A model generated the notes under the pieces. That model ran no database searches. It was not told where the DNA came from and was given only the letters and a program-made list of their open reading frames with translations. The position numbers and the translations under genes are program-made. Below are positions 51,594 to 63,150 of a DNA stretch of 64,000 bases, piece after piece (the stretch's first letter is position 1; every line of letters begins with the position of its first letter). Where the stretch lies: contig JAIXMO010000041.1 in assembly GCA_025677825.1 (NCBI GenBank), positions 62,001 through 126,000 on the forward strand. Direction: 5' to 3'. The DNA is from Helicostylum pulchrum (Eukaryota > Mucoromycota > Mucoromycetes > Mucorales > Mucoraceae).

Positions 51594-53232
51594 TTAACTC
51601 ATGTATAATTCACATGGTAATGAGTCAACAACATGAGGTTGTGTAGGCCAATACATGTTTGGGTTCATAAAAGTGCCTTGAATAGGATAAGTAGGAGCGA
51701 TAAAATGAACAAGACGCCTGGTTTCTTCATGGTTATGAATCAAAGCCAACAACTCTTGCTTCATATGATGAGATAAACCTTTTAAGGTATGTCTAAAGAA
51801 GCGAGAAGCTTGTTTGCCTTCAGTGAAATCGGAACACTGAACCCAAACGGGAGTAGTGACCTCTTGATCATCCTTCTTTTGTTTCATGGTAGTTGTAGAT
51901 TCCATATAAAACAAGGGAGGTTCACTTATATCAAAATGAACATCAGCTAAAGCTTCATTTTCATCCAATATAAATTCAATACTGGAAACTGCATCTTGAG
52001 TTACTTCCATTTTAAAGTGACAACCTCCGTCGACAATATGCCAAGCAAAGGTTCTGGTATCTGGTCTGTAAACACATACAAGATCTGTTTCATGCATCTT
52101 TAGTCTGTGCCAGGTACCAATAGTTAAAGTAGTTGCACTAAGATACAAGTCTTTTGGTTCTTCATCTTCTTCTTCTTGTTCTTTTATTGAGTGGGTGGTG
52201 GTGGTGGTGGTGGGTGGACTATGTTCAGATTTTACTACTAGTTCTTCTTTACCAATCATTAAATTGGAAGGGTCAATAGTATTTTGACGTGTAGAATCTA
52301 GATTTTAAAAAAGTGTTAACAATGAAAAAAAAAAAAAGGGGGGGGGGGAAGAAGGAAAAGGAGTAAAAAAAAAAAAAAAAAAAAGAAAATTTACCAGGTG
52401 AGGAAGGAGTTGGACTAGTAGATTGAGTATTTGAGGTAGAAGTGGCTAAAATAGCAGTAGGGCCAGCATCAGGTACAGATATCAAAGTGGGTATGTTTTG
52501 TTGTTGTTTATGAAGAGGACTTGGAGAAGGAGATACTTGACCGTGTAAATATTCAGGAAAGTCTAAACCATTTTGATCATGAGTAAAATCATAAGGATAG
52601 ACTTGTGGTGGCATACTTTGTCTTGTTAATGGCATATCATCGACTTGAAGCCAAGAATTTGAATAAGGATACATTGGAGGAGGAACAGAAGAAGCTGGAG
52701 TAAACAACTGTTGTTGTAATACAGGTTGATGTATCATGGGTCTATTTGTATTATTACTATTTTGAAAGTGAAGGGCATCTACACTTTGAGCTCTTGGAGT
52801 AGTAGTAGCAGCTAAACGATTATTATAATAATAAGGGTAAGGTTGCATTGGTAAAATGGGAGGTTGTTGTTGTTGCTGCTGCTGCTGCTGTTGTTGCTGT
52901 TGTTGATGATACTGATATAATTGAGCTCTAATAGAAGCTTGATGCATTTGCATTTGAGCTCTCTTTTGCATATGCTTTACTTTTGCTCTTCTATTTTGAA
53001 ACCAAATTTGAATTGACCTTTCACTCATTTGAAGTTGTTCTGCAAGTTGCTTTCTTAATTTTGAGTTGGGACTAACATTCACAGCAAATGTATCTTCCAG
53101 CACGGATAACTGATCGGCTGTAGCTCTTGTTCTTTTACGAACAGGTGCGGTTGATGTTTCTCCTGATCCTTCTTCTTCTTCAGATAATTGGTTTTGAGAC
53201 CAAGCTTGATGTTTGTTTAATAAAGATGTCAT
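51594..53232 (-). CDS. Homeobox transcription factor, Phx1/Hoy1-like
   Basis: DNA-binding regulator of 513 residues from exons 52395-53232 and 51594-52297 (1542 nt). The homeodomain lies at about residues 30-92 (RKRTRATADQLSVLEDTF through IQIWFQNRRAKVK) with the recognition-helix Trp, Phe, Asn and Arg intact. A polyglutamine stretch (about 15 Gln at 52865-52910 in DNA) and Pro/Tyr-rich low-complexity DNA follow. The second exon encodes a separate compact segment (DLYLSATTLTIGTWHRLK, DLVCVYRPDTRTFAWHIVDGG, VSSIEFILDE) that does not look disordered and resembles the C-terminal region of fungal Phx1/Hoy1-type homeobox proteins as I recall it. Targets are unknown. The single intron contains G9 and A runs. 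Confidence 0.85.
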
Positions 53233-54540
53233 TTTTGTATATATATAAAAAAAAAAAGTGCTGTTTAAAATGAAGGTGGAAGAATAAAAAAAAAAAGGGG
53301 AGGTTTTTTTTTTGAAGGTTTTTTTTTTTTAAAAAAGGAAAGGATAAAGAAGAAGGGAAACGTATAAAAAATAAAAAAAAAAAAACTTGTTAAAAAAAGA
53401 AAAAAAAAAGCCTTAACCGTTTTTAGCGAGACAGTAACGATAGGAGTTTTTTTATTTTGGAAAAGGTACACGAACTTTTCTGTTTCCGCCTCTCTCTCAC
53501 TCAAAAACAGACTTTTTTTCTCTCCTTAAAATAAAATTAAGAATCTCCGCATAGCTAAAATCTACAAATATTACTTTTTGATTGTTCATTCCATTAAAAT
53601 AACCGAAGAAATTACGCGTTCCGTTTTTTACGTTTGACGATAATATACAATTTTTTTTTCTCGGGTTTGACCTTAATTACTTTTTTAAAGTGTCTGCTGA
53701 CTTTTTTTTTTTTTTTTTTCTTCTCAGCTTACTTTTTTTTTTTTTTTTACAAGCAGCTTAAGCCTTTTTGTTGCTGTTGTACGTATGTGTAAAAACGATT
53801 TTCTTTCTTTTTAAAAAACAAGGATAGCTAGTATACTTACTTGTCAATTAGTTTTAAACTTTAGTTTTAAACATTATACGGGGAGAAACATAAAGTAATC
53901 TTCAACTGTCTTCACACGCGCATAAAAAAGTCACAGGCACAGAAATGTCTTAATTTGTCGTTGAAGCACGTTGTGCTTTTTTTACTTTTTTTTCAATCTC
54001 AATCAAACTGGGAAGATCTTTTTCCATAAATAGTTTTTTGAAAAAAAAGTTGTTAACCCCTGCTTTGATAACTGGCATGCCACAAGAAAACCATTTTTTT
54101 GTTTGTTCTCGAGTCTTTTTTAATAAGAATATAAATCAAGTTACACTAGTTCCTGTTCCTTTTTTTCTTTGCATAAAAAAATGTCATTTTGAAGCAAAAA
54201 GGTAAAAAAGTTTAAAAAGAAAAAAGTGGCACGCTTTTTTTTGTTTCATTGTTTTATTCTAATTTCTATTTTATTTACGTGATTTTACAAGTATAAACAT
54301 GTTTGTTACGATTCTGTATTTTTATATTGAACGATAATTAAGAAAGAGTCTTCCCAGTGTTTTTTTTTTGCGCGCTTTTTGCGCGCGCTCGGAAGAATGA
54401 GGACCTGAAAGACAATAAATGCCGTCAATTCTTTGCCGGAACCAAAAAAAAAAAAAAAATCCCCAGGAACGGCTTATATACAGTCATTCCAAAAAGTAAA
54501 GTCGCGTTTTTAAATTTTATAAAAAAGGCACTGTGGAAAA
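53233..54540. other. Upstream region of the homeobox gene, no gene seen
   Basis: 1.3 kb, extremely rich in A and T runs (for example 18-T near 53703 and 16-T near 53734) with GCGC words at 54370-54390. It probably holds the homeobox promoter. No gene is seen. Confidence 0.4.
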
Positions 54541-55056
54541 TCATTTATTGTAATATAAGCTACAAAGTATTCCTAGAGAATGCCTGCTTAAGGCTGATAT
54601 GGCTGCTATATCTGATGAACATTCCCGCAGCTCTTCCCTTTTCATAGTATAAAGCCCAATTGAACCTTTCAGCTGATTGGAGTTGTTGCGAGCGACAAAC
54701 TCATGATTCACTTTGTTCTGTATTTCAACGATCACAGGTGCAAGATCGCGTGCAAATTCCTTGAGCGGGATATATCATATCAGCTCGTCGACCATCATGT
54801 TGCTCATTAGCACCGACAGAGTATGCGTCTCCAGTGATTCCATTACCAATGATTGCGGTAATGATAATGTTCTTAATGCTTTGATCTCGTAATAAATTCT
54901 TGCTGAATGAATCAGAACCAGGTCGAAGGGGTAGTGTCATTGACAAGATATCAAAGTCATCCTCGGTTACGGTCGTGTTAGCTGATTGTCGTTAGAGGAA
55001 GATGAAGGATTTTCATCTCCGTTCACTTGTCCATAATCCGCAGAATTCTTTTCCAT
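54541..55056 (-). pseudogene. Decayed gene, PD-(D/E)XK nuclease-like
   Basis: Minus-strand frames give MEKNSADYGQVNGDENPSS (ATG at 55054-55056), a shift, then TEDDFDILSMTLPLRPGSDSF and IITAIIGNGITG, then QHDGRRADMI, another shift, and LAPVIVEIQNKVNHEFVARNN. The order Asp (RRAD) followed by ExQ in VIVEIQ fits the core of PD-(D/E)XK-fold proteins, a fold common in transposon-linked nuclease families. Two frame breaks and a ragged end show it is dead. The family call is tentative. GC content stands out against the flanks. Confidence 0.4.
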
Positions 55057-55787
55057 GTTATTACAAAATCACTACGGCGAAAAAAAGCGCTAATCACTAA
55101 GCACTGGTGCTTAAGAATTGGCAGATGGAAAAATAAATGATCACTGAGCTTTCAATTTCCGAACTTTAGTAAGAACAACTTTTTCGATAAATTTATCACT
55201 GGAAATGCGATTAAATACATTTCTTTTTTTTAGTGCGTTTTTTTTTTTGCCGCACAAATAACTCCTTCTTTTATTGAAACTAGGTCCGCTGTGATTTAAT
55301 CAGATTTTTTTTGTTTTGTTTTCGTTTCAAAGCTTCTAGAGGTTCTATAGAGACACAACATGAGGTTTAGCCTCTTAAAAAAGAATATAAAAAAAAAAGT
55401 AGTCCCCATACGCAGATTTTTGTTTGTAAAAATAAAAAATAAAATAGGGGCTGTTAGTAGTTATTTGTACAAGCAACACTCAAGTTTAGTTCACGTTATT
55501 ACTCCTAGTTTTTTAAACAGGATTCGTCGGATGACGTTTATTTTTAGTCTTTTTTGTATAAATAAATTGCTTCTTAAAAAGGAAACTTATAATTTACCTT
55601 TTTATCAGCACAGACTATAAAACAAACTTTTTTTAAAAAAAAGCTTTTTTTTTTTTTTTTTTTTTATCGATTTGAGGTTGTTTTTTAATAGTAAGAATAA
55701 AAAAATTATGCAGTAGAAAAAAAAAATGTATGTGAATGTAAAAATGAATTGATATATGCTTGTGTGTGTATGTGTTTTGAAATTAAA
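55057..55787. other. Intergenic region, no gene supported
   Basis: 731 bp. The part at 55080-55220 has TTATCACTG and ATCACT words similar to those inside the candidate transposon at 32.6-34.7 kb. A T run of about 21 is at 55645-55665. Confidence 0.35.
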
Positions 55788-56687
55788 TTATAAATAAGCA
55801 TACGATGGGATAGGAGGAGGTTGGGTTTTTGGCGGAGGTAATTGAGGTGGTGGTACAGTGGAGAGAGAGTAACTGATACTTGGCCTTGAAACTCTTTGTG
55901 ATGATTGTCGCCGAGGACATTCCAGCGAATAATCTGACACGGCGCCGATCGATGACTGAAATGAAGACACTGATTCATCTTCATAAATAATAGATGATAC
56001 AGGAGAAGAAGGTGTACTAGTGTGTGGAGAATTAAACAACATAATAGTACTCGTAGTAGTATCCAATGATAGTTCACTTTTACTTGATACAGGCGATTCG
56101 TATAATTTATTGTTTGCTACCATTGTATATTCTTCTTCCTCTGTAGTTATATTTAATAAACTAGCGCTGGTAATTGTACCTGTACTATTATTATTACTAG
56201 CACGGACGCATGAAATCGTACGTTTAATTCGATCTAACCAAACTTTCATTGATTCTGCGTCATCAGCTTGTAAATACCATGCTTCTTCGTGTCCCTTCTT
56301 TTTAATTTCAATACAAAACAAGACACCCGATATCTGATCTGTAACATAAGCATTGGTATTTGCAGTCAATTCATAAAATTCTCGGTATATTTCTGGCGTA
56401 TTCGATTTAAATGTGTATAGCATACGATCTACCAACACAACTAACCGAGGTTTAGAACTCTTCATGAATGAAAAAGTAGGCGTTCTATGCTTTATCATCC
56501 AGCCAGAATGAATCGCTTGCTGTAAAATCAATCCAACGTTGACACCGTTTGCTCTTGGTTTATAAGACGATGGATCATTCATATCAAATTGATTTGGGTT
56601 TTTTGATTGACGTACTCTCATTTCATCTACTGGAAAAGGTATAGACATGGGAGAAGTGATATAAAGTGAGTTGGACAAGTTTTTCAT
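55788..56687 (-). CDS. PH-domain protein with Pro-rich C-terminus
   Basis: Intronless, 299 residues, starting at the ATG at 56685-56687. A pleckstrin-homology domain spans about residues 60-165: HSGWMIKHRTPTF begins it, PRLVVLVDRMLYTFKS and GVLFCIEIKKKGHEEAWYLQADDAESMKVWLDRIKRTI complete it, including the invariant Trp of the last helix. It would bind phosphoinositides or a protein partner at a membrane. The C-terminal 130 residues are Ser/Thr-rich and finish in PPPQLPPPKTQPPP, a likely SH3- or WW-binding stretch. No GAP, GEF or other catalytic domain is present, so it is probably an adaptor. Confidence 0.85.
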   Translation of the reverse strand: MKNLSNSLYITSPMSIPFPVDEMRVRQSKNPNQFDMNDPSSYKPRANGVNVGLILQQAIHSGWMIKHRTPTFSFMKSSKPRLVVLVDRMLYTFKSNTPEIYREFYELTANTNAYVTDQISGVLFCIEIKKKGHEEAWYLQADDAESMKVWLDRIKRTISCVRASNNNSTGTITSASLLNITTEEEEYTMVANNKLYESPVSSKSELSLDTTTSTIMLFNSPHTSTPSSPVSSIIYEDESVSSFQSSIGAVSDYSLECPRRQSSQRVSRPSISYSLSTVPPPQLPPPKTQPPPIPSYAYL

Positions 56688-57683
56688 ATACAATTAAAAA
56701 GTTATTTGTACCACAAAAAAAGAAAAGAAAGAGAGAAAAAGGAAAATGGGTTTGTAATAAAATAAATATAAACCCTTTTTTTTATTTTGGTTTGTGAAAC
56801 GGTACCCAGCACTATTGGTACCTTAGGAATGAAACACTGCCTGTCAAGTGCTCTCTCACTTCCCACCGCAATATACAATAAAACCCGCTCTTTTTTGATG
56901 TGTAGAACATCAGATTTCAGTTTTGATAAACCTAAATACAACTTTCCCGTGTTTAAACATTTATCGATCCTTCTCCCATTTTCTTTTTTTGTTTTAAGCC
57001 AAACAGAAGGGGGAGATATACACCAACTATTTCCATTGATAGAATAATTTCAGTTCTAAAAAGTAATTTCATGCACTACCTATTTTTTTTTTTTAAAGTT
57101 TATTAATAATTCTCATGTAGGTAATCGTGATTACTTGTAAATGAGTACAACTGCAAAAACAACAGCCAAAAATATATATATATATATATATATTTCCGTG
57201 GGTTTCCCTAGTTTTTTTTTTTTAATATTAACGTTGGTTGCGGGTATAACATATACATGGCATTGCAAAAAAAAAAAAACAGAACAACATTAACGTGTTT
57301 TTTTAAAAAAAACTATGCATACATATTTTTTTTCCTTTGTGTTCCTGATGACGTTGCAAAACAACCCATTGTAACAATGATGAAACAAGCCGGGTTTTTA
57401 TTTTTTGCGAGTGGATAATTATAATCATACCTGCTGACACACGACGACTAGCACCTGCATTAGACTTTTAAGTAATGAGACCTTACATATCACGCACGAA
57501 TACTAGCCATGATCGTTTCAGCGCTGTACTACAAGGAAAAAAAAAAGGGGGGCAGAGAGAGAGATAGACAAGCAGGAGTTGATTTACGTTTGTCCTGGGT
57601 AAAAAAAAGTAAAAAAAAAATACCTCGAAAAAAAGTCTTTTTCTCTTTACTTTTTATCTTTACTTTTTTTATTTTATTATTTG
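56688..57683. other. Divergent intergenic region between the PH protein and Vts1
   Basis: About 1 kb with (TA)n at 57173-57193, many A/T runs and a GAGAGAGA stretch at 57554-57564. No gene is seen; promoters of both neighbours are expected here. Confidence 0.4.
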
Positions 57684-59588
57684 ATGTCGGCCCAATCTTC
57701 CTTTCAAAGGGGTCCAATGAACGAAAGGTTTTCTTCTTTATTGAGCAACGATCCTTCTAGTTTAGCACCTGGTTATACAGGTCCTTTACGTAGTCTTTCA
57801 TCTGACGGTCCTCGTCATCAAAGACCTGTTTCCGAGATTTTGAAACCAGAAAATTTCAAGTCTGCAGAAAGTACATTTTAAAAAAAGTGGGGGAGTGATT
57901 TATTTAAAAGTGTAACTGATATACATATATTTTTTTTTGACAGCGCAAGTATTAGACAAGTGGTTTGAAGACTTGCAACAATATGAAAGCAGTTTGGAAT
58001 CAATGGCTTCAGCTAGTCTAGACCCAAAATACAAGGAAGAAGTACAACACGTTGATCAATGGTTTCGGTACCTGAATGAAGCGGAGCGTACTGCAACAAT
58101 TTACACTTTGCTTCAACATTCAACTCAGGTTCAAATCAGATTTTTTATCACCGTATTACAACAGATGAGCAAAAAAGACCCTCTGGCTGCATTATTATCA
58201 CCTGCTCACCCTGAAAAAGGTATATAATTTAGTCCTTATTTTTTTTTTCTGTAGCTAATATGTATATAGTGGATATGCAAGCTCAATTGGCTGGTGCTAT
58301 GGTAAAGGCAGAATTAGACGCTAGTCAAAAATTACTTTCGGTATTACCTTACCAAACAGGCCAAGTTCATAATAGAGCAGATATAGGGAGAAGAAATCAC
58401 ATTGATCGACATTCATTTGCTTTGGGAGATACAGAAGAATATGATCGTTTGTTTGCTAGACCAACTACAGGTGATTTTTTAACACCTCGATTCGGTGAAT
58501 TACCAACACGGTTACAACAACAGCAGCAGCAGCAGCAGCGTACCATGTTTGAACCTACCACCAGCAGACCCAAATCTGTAATTGAAGGTGATATATCTTC
58601 CATTTTTAGTAACGATTGGTCTTATGGCGCTGGTTTAGTAGGTCATCGTCAAAGTGCTATTAGCAATAGCAGACCCAAATCAGCTGATATTTCAAACTGG
58701 TCATTTGGTACTTCGGTCAGTTCAAAAAGTGCAGTACGTGAAGATCCATGGTCTGCTATTTCTCCTACTGTACCTACTTTTACTGGACCTAAAAAAGAAG
58801 ATCAACTCTTCATGTCTAATAATTGGCACTTGAATAATACCACCACCAACACCAACACCAACACTACCACCACAAGACCTTCAGTTATATTAACTGACGA
58901 TACAAAAGGGTTTAGACGCAGAGGCGTAAATCGTATTCCTGGCACTGTGGTTGAAGCAGATGAGCTAAAAAACAGTAGCATGCAATCTCCTCCTCCACCT
59001 CCTCCTGCTAATATCGTCTTGTCCGTGTACGATGATAAAAATACCGTTTTTCAAGATCAGCAACCTACGTCTCCTACAAAACCCAATCAGTACGGCCAGT
59101 TCTTGAACCCTAACCGTGTAATGGATGAAAATGGATATTTTAGTGATCACAGTGACGCTTCAAACAGAAGTAATGGGTCCAAAAAGAAGTTTGTATTTCG
59201 CAAGGAGAATAAAAATAATTCGGATATTGTTGATATGCAATTATTAGAAGGTAATACCACCTTATATATATATGTATATAAAGAGGTTCTTGTTATACTA
59301 ATCCTCCTCCTCCTTTTTAGATGTTCCCGCTTGGCTCAGGAGCCTAAGATTACATAAATATAATCCTATATTTGAAACAATGAAGTGGCAAGATATGTTG
59401 AAAATGGATGATGAAGCGTTGCTTGGAAAGGGTGTTGCAGCTTTAGGCGCTAGACGCAAATTGCTAAAAGTTTTTGATCAGGTTAAAGCTCACTGTTTAG
59501 CCAATGTAAGTTTCTTCTCTTTTATCATTACTAGTATTTATTATTTAAAACTTATTTTTTTCTTTTTGTATAGAATATTACTTATTAA
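57684..59588 (+). CDS. VTS1: SAM-domain RNA-binding protein Vts1/Smaug
   Basis: Post-transcriptional repressor that binds Smaug-recognition hairpins in mRNA and recruits the Ccr4-Not deadenylase. Exons 57684-57870, 57944-58219, 58255-59250, 59321-59505 and 59574-59588 total 1659 nt, or 552 residues. The N-terminal conserved region has [20 protein letters not shown] and a helical block to [10 protein letters not shown] low-complexity middle with a Gln run and an Asn/Thr stretch follows. The C-terminal SAM domain (about residues 487-548) has [50 protein letters not shown], the RNA-binding form of SAM with the basic GARRKLLK helix. A tiny last exon adds four residues and the stop. The ATG at 57684 directly follows a T-rich leader. 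Confidence 0.92.
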
Positions 59589-59746
59589 TTGTTCCATTAT
59601 ATTCCCGTTGTACTTATGAAGAGTCATTATTTTTAGCTGGTTTCTACTATTTTACTGGGTACTATTTTCATACCAACATTTTTTTTTTTTTATCATATTT
59701 TTTTTTTTTTTTTTTTTTTTTTAATCAAAATATATACGCATGCTTT

Positions 59747-60691
59747 TTATTTTACTACTCGAGTCATATCAATAGAAATTTGCCATAATTTCCTTGCAAG
59801 TTCAATACTATCTGCTTGTTCATTCAAGAACCTTGTGCTGACATTATTATTTATGTAAAATTTCCCCTTTTCCAAGTCAGGTACAACAGCGCAATACACA
59901 GTAGTTGACGCGCCTTGCTCAATCGTTTTATATGCATCCCATTCAATGCGGCTCCACCGTAAACGACAGATAAGATCCCACACGTCTGCATAACTAAACT
60001 GTCTACCTAATTGTGTCACGATACATCCAGGATGAACACACGCTACTTTTACACCTGTATCTTTTAATCGTTGTTGCAGTTCTTTAGCGTGATGGATATT
60101 GGCCAACTTGGACTGACAATAAGCTTCCATAGCACTATATTTTTTTGTGTCACTATTCAGGTTATTAAAGTCTATCCCTGTACTTGGTAAAAACGTAGAT
60201 TGACCACTGGAACTAACAATGATAATACGTGACGCCCCACTAGAAACAAGTCTTGGCGTTAATAGATCGACCAACAGGAAATGACCGAGGTGATTTACTT
60301 GAAAGGTTGTTTCGTATCCGTCTACAGTTAATATTCGCTCATTTAAAATTAACCCTGCATTATTGATCAACATATGGAGCGGTAAGCCAAGCGATAGAAA
60401 TAATTCAGCAAAAGATCGTACAGATGCAAAGTCGGATAAATCAAGTTGCATTGGTATCAAGTCTGCATTAGGAACTGTTTGCTTGATTTTTACTATGGCT
60501 TCGTTAGATCGGTCTAATGTACGACACGGCATAATTACTTTGGCGCCTACTAAACTTAACACGCGAGCTGTCTCCATACCTATACCTGAATTAGAACCTG
60601 TGACTATGGCCACTTTTCCCGTTAGGTCTGTTTGAAAGTAACCAACTACCTCTTCTGCAGTGGATTTAGCAGAGATTTTTGTAACAAACAT
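59747..60691 (-). CDS. Short-chain dehydrogenase/reductase, retinol dehydrogenase/WW-oxidoreductase-like
   Basis: Intronless NAD(P)-dependent oxidoreductase, 314 residues. Rossmann signature TGSNSGIG (about residues 32-39), an Arg after the second strand (MPCRTLDRS) that favours NADP, the NNAG motif, catalytic Ser in IIIVSSSGQ, and Tyr/Lys in YCQSK are all present. HPGCIVT follows, as in the retinol dehydrogenase-like branch. The substrate cannot be read from sequence; lipid or carbonyl compounds are typical. There is no transmembrane helix. It converges on Vts1 with 158 bp between stops, and a 20-T run lies in that gap. Confidence 0.9.
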   Translation of the reverse strand: MFVTKISAKSTAEEVVGYFQTDLTGKVAIVTGSNSGIGMETARVLSLVGAKVIMPCRTLDRSNEAIVKIKQTVPNADLIPMQLDLSDFASVRSFAELFLSLGLPLHMLINNAGLILNERILTVDGYETTFQVNHLGHFLLVDLLTPRLVSSGASRIIIVSSSGQSTFLPSTGIDFNNLNSDTKKYSAMEAYCQSKLANIHHAKELQQRLKDTGVKVACVHPGCIVTQLGRQFSYADVWDLICRLRWSRIEWDAYKTIEQGASTTVYCAVVPDLEKGKFYINNNVSTRFLNEQADSIELARKLWQISIDMTRVVK

Positions 60692-61269
60692 CGTAGCGTA
60701 AGATAATGGAAATAAGAAGAAGAAAAAGGAAAAAAAAAAAAAGGAGAAATTAATTGAGGTTTATATATATTACGGGATAGTATCATCACCTAAGATCGCA
60801 AAAAATGTAATTGGGTGATTTTTTACTTGACTAATAAGACCACTCTATTATCTCTTTTCATAACACACACTTCTAAAAATGCTTCCAATAAATAAATAGT
60901 TACGTTTACACGTAGATAGCTCCTTTTTTTTTTTTTTTTGCAACGCAAATTAATTTATCGTCGTTGTACTAATAATCCCTTCTACCGCATTTAACTACTG
61001 TGACCCAACGTATAAAGAGTCAGAACTTATCAGGAGACTTTTCCTAAAAAGTAAGAACAAAGAATATCTATCATTTTATTATTTACAAACTGAAGATTTA
61101 TTTATTTAAAAAAATGGTCAACACTGTCGCATGTACAAGATACAAAATACTTGAGCATGATTACCAAAGCATACATGCGAGCAAACGAAAACTGTTGCTT
61201 AGGTGTCTTTTCGTTGAGATCCAAAGCTACAGTCACCATTCGACCGTATCGAAATTATATGGAAGATTA
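60692..61269. other. Intergenic region upstream of the SDR gene
   Basis: 578 bp of AT-rich DNA with a 16-T run near 60925. No gene is seen. Confidence 0.4.
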
Positions 61270-62024
61270 GTTAATATATTTTATTCTCGCATATTCTTTT
61301 TCAGCGTGAGCCACAGATACAACGAAACTGACAACAATCATTTATCACAAATAAACTGATAAAAAAAAGTTCCTCTTTTTCTATAAATACACATGGTAAG
61401 AATACATACACTTTAACTGTTGGTCTTTACACTAATACATACGTAGTAAATCGTATGATGGTCTCTCTTCTTATACCGATGGTTTATGTATTAATGGTTT
61501 TTTGGTGGTGCTTCCGTATTAAATGGCTACTTTCTACTGATGGACTTTCTTTTATGCTTTTCTAACTACTGTTTTGCAGCTGAAGTTGGGTGGTGTGATG
61601 GTATACTTGAACTACGGACTGGTCCTTGATAAGTCTTTTCTCGTTGGTAATGTCTTTCCTTGAAGGTAATGTATTTTATTGTTGGTAATGCATTTTCTTG
61701 CTGGTACTGTCTTTCCTTGCTGGTGTCTTTATTGTTATAGTTGCTGTGGCGGTATTTTGGAGCAGATGCTTTACTGCTGTGTAATCTTTTCCCCTTTAGA
61801 ATTTTTTTTTCCCTCTAAAAAGGGGTTTTTTTAAGGGGTTGTTACCAATGCCGGTATTTAGAATATGTAAACACAGCTGATTTACTATGTAAACACTGAT
61901 GGTTTACTTGCCCAAAAATGTCTTCTGCTAATAACGTATGCGTATTAAAGATAAGTAATCATATGTATACATTGATATATAATTTCTGAACGACTTGGTT
62001 AACAACTTTAAATACTTGTTTGCA
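61270..62024 (-). repeat. Dispersed repeat, copy 2 (inverted relative to copy 1)
   Basis: About 755 bp whose reverse complement aligns with 29371-30030 over nearly the full length, with scattered mismatches and indels. It carries a repeated ttg(c/g)tggta-like motif at 61640-61730 that is partly matched in copy 1. No protein is encoded. The pair lies 32 kb apart in opposite orientation. Confidence 0.7.
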
Positions 62025-62138
62025 TTATAGCACCAGTCCCAGATCTGCTCTTATGCGTATATTATAAAGATAAGTAATCATATGTATTCATTGATATATT
62101 ATGTCTGAACGACTTGGCTATCTACTTTAAACATTTGT
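61938..62138. repeat. Direct repeat of about 80 bp, two diverged copies
   Basis: The block from ATGCGTATTA through GATAAGTAATCATATGTAT and CTGAACGACTTGG to the ACTTTAAA words occurs at 61938-62020 and again at 62053-62138, 115 bp apart. The first unit overlaps the end of the dispersed repeat. Confidence 0.75.
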
Positions 62139-62808
62139 TGGTGCGGTAGATTGATAAGTTTTCGGATCGGGGTGTACATATTACATTTTATTCAATTGTA
62201 TAACTTGTATTAAGGTGGAGAATCGCCCCGGTCCATGCCTCAAATGACGCTGTAATGTCATAATGCGGTCCATATAACTGTTCCGGTATTCCTTATGGTC
62301 ACCTAGTAAGTCAAGTAACTTTTTTTTTTTAAAAAAAAATCATTACGCCTTTTTCTCATTCATCCAATCACATTTTTTGTCGTTTAACGTGATCTTAGGT
62401 GATGATACCCTTCAGTATATATTTCAATAAAATAAGCATTATGAAATGTTATTAACTAACTGTCATAAATAAACAAATGCTAATTAGTAATACTTAATGA
62501 TTTGTAAGTTTGTGTTTTTTTTATTAAGAATACTACTTCAAACATATTTTACAAAATTTTGATATCAATATTTTTTTTACTTACTTTTTGGCACAAAAAA
62601 ACATTTACAAGATTAAACTGTGTTCGGTCTGATAGATTAGTTAAAGTATTATATCGATTTAAAGTATGTGAGGTATACATAATACAGGAGAGGGACTTCT
62701 TTTTTTAAATATGATAAAACCAAAACTATGTATCTTACAACTAAATATTCATATAAAGTTCTTGATATTTTAAAAACTGATGAACTAACTTTTTTTTTCC
62801 CTTAAAAA
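62139..62808. other. AT-rich region, no gene seen
   Basis: 670 bp between the repeats and a broken reading frame. It contains only A/T runs and short frames. Confidence 0.4.
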
Positions 62809-63150
62809 ATGTGCATTAGGAATAACTATATACAGTTGTATTATAATACTCCAGAAGAGACGTGGTACTTATCATATAACAGAGATGGAGACTATTTTAC
62901 CTGTGATAATGGTGACAACAACAAAATTACGAAACTGAAAAATGTCCAAAGTTTCATCAGAATATAGTGTGTTCATAAGAAAGGCCTACCATATGTTACA
63001 TGGAACGAAGAAGGAAGTGTATCTCTTTACATAGGAAACAAATGTCTTTCCAGATACCTCGTCTCCAAAAATGCGCTAATGCCTTCAAATATAATCCAAG
63101 AATATATAGACACTTTAAAAGATGTAATCGAAGAAAAAGATGGCAAATAA
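62809..63150 (+). pseudogene. Broken reading frame, family unknown
   Basis: From ATG at 62809 the frame stays open for 113 codons to TAA at 63148-63150 apart from one TAG at 62965-62967. The product has protein-like composition (YNTPEETWYLSYNRDGDYF, LPYVTWNEEGSVSLYIGN, IIQEYIDTLKDVIEEKD). An intron removing the TAG would have to be very short, so a nonsense mutation is more likely. A TTAG at 62816-62819 could be an acceptor, so the real gene may extend upstream. No domain is recognised. Confidence 0.4.

Noticed and set aside
55360..55620. 86-codon plus-strand frame rich in Lys/Phe/Leu
   Set aside because: Composition mirrors AT-rich DNA and no domain or conserved neighbour supports it.
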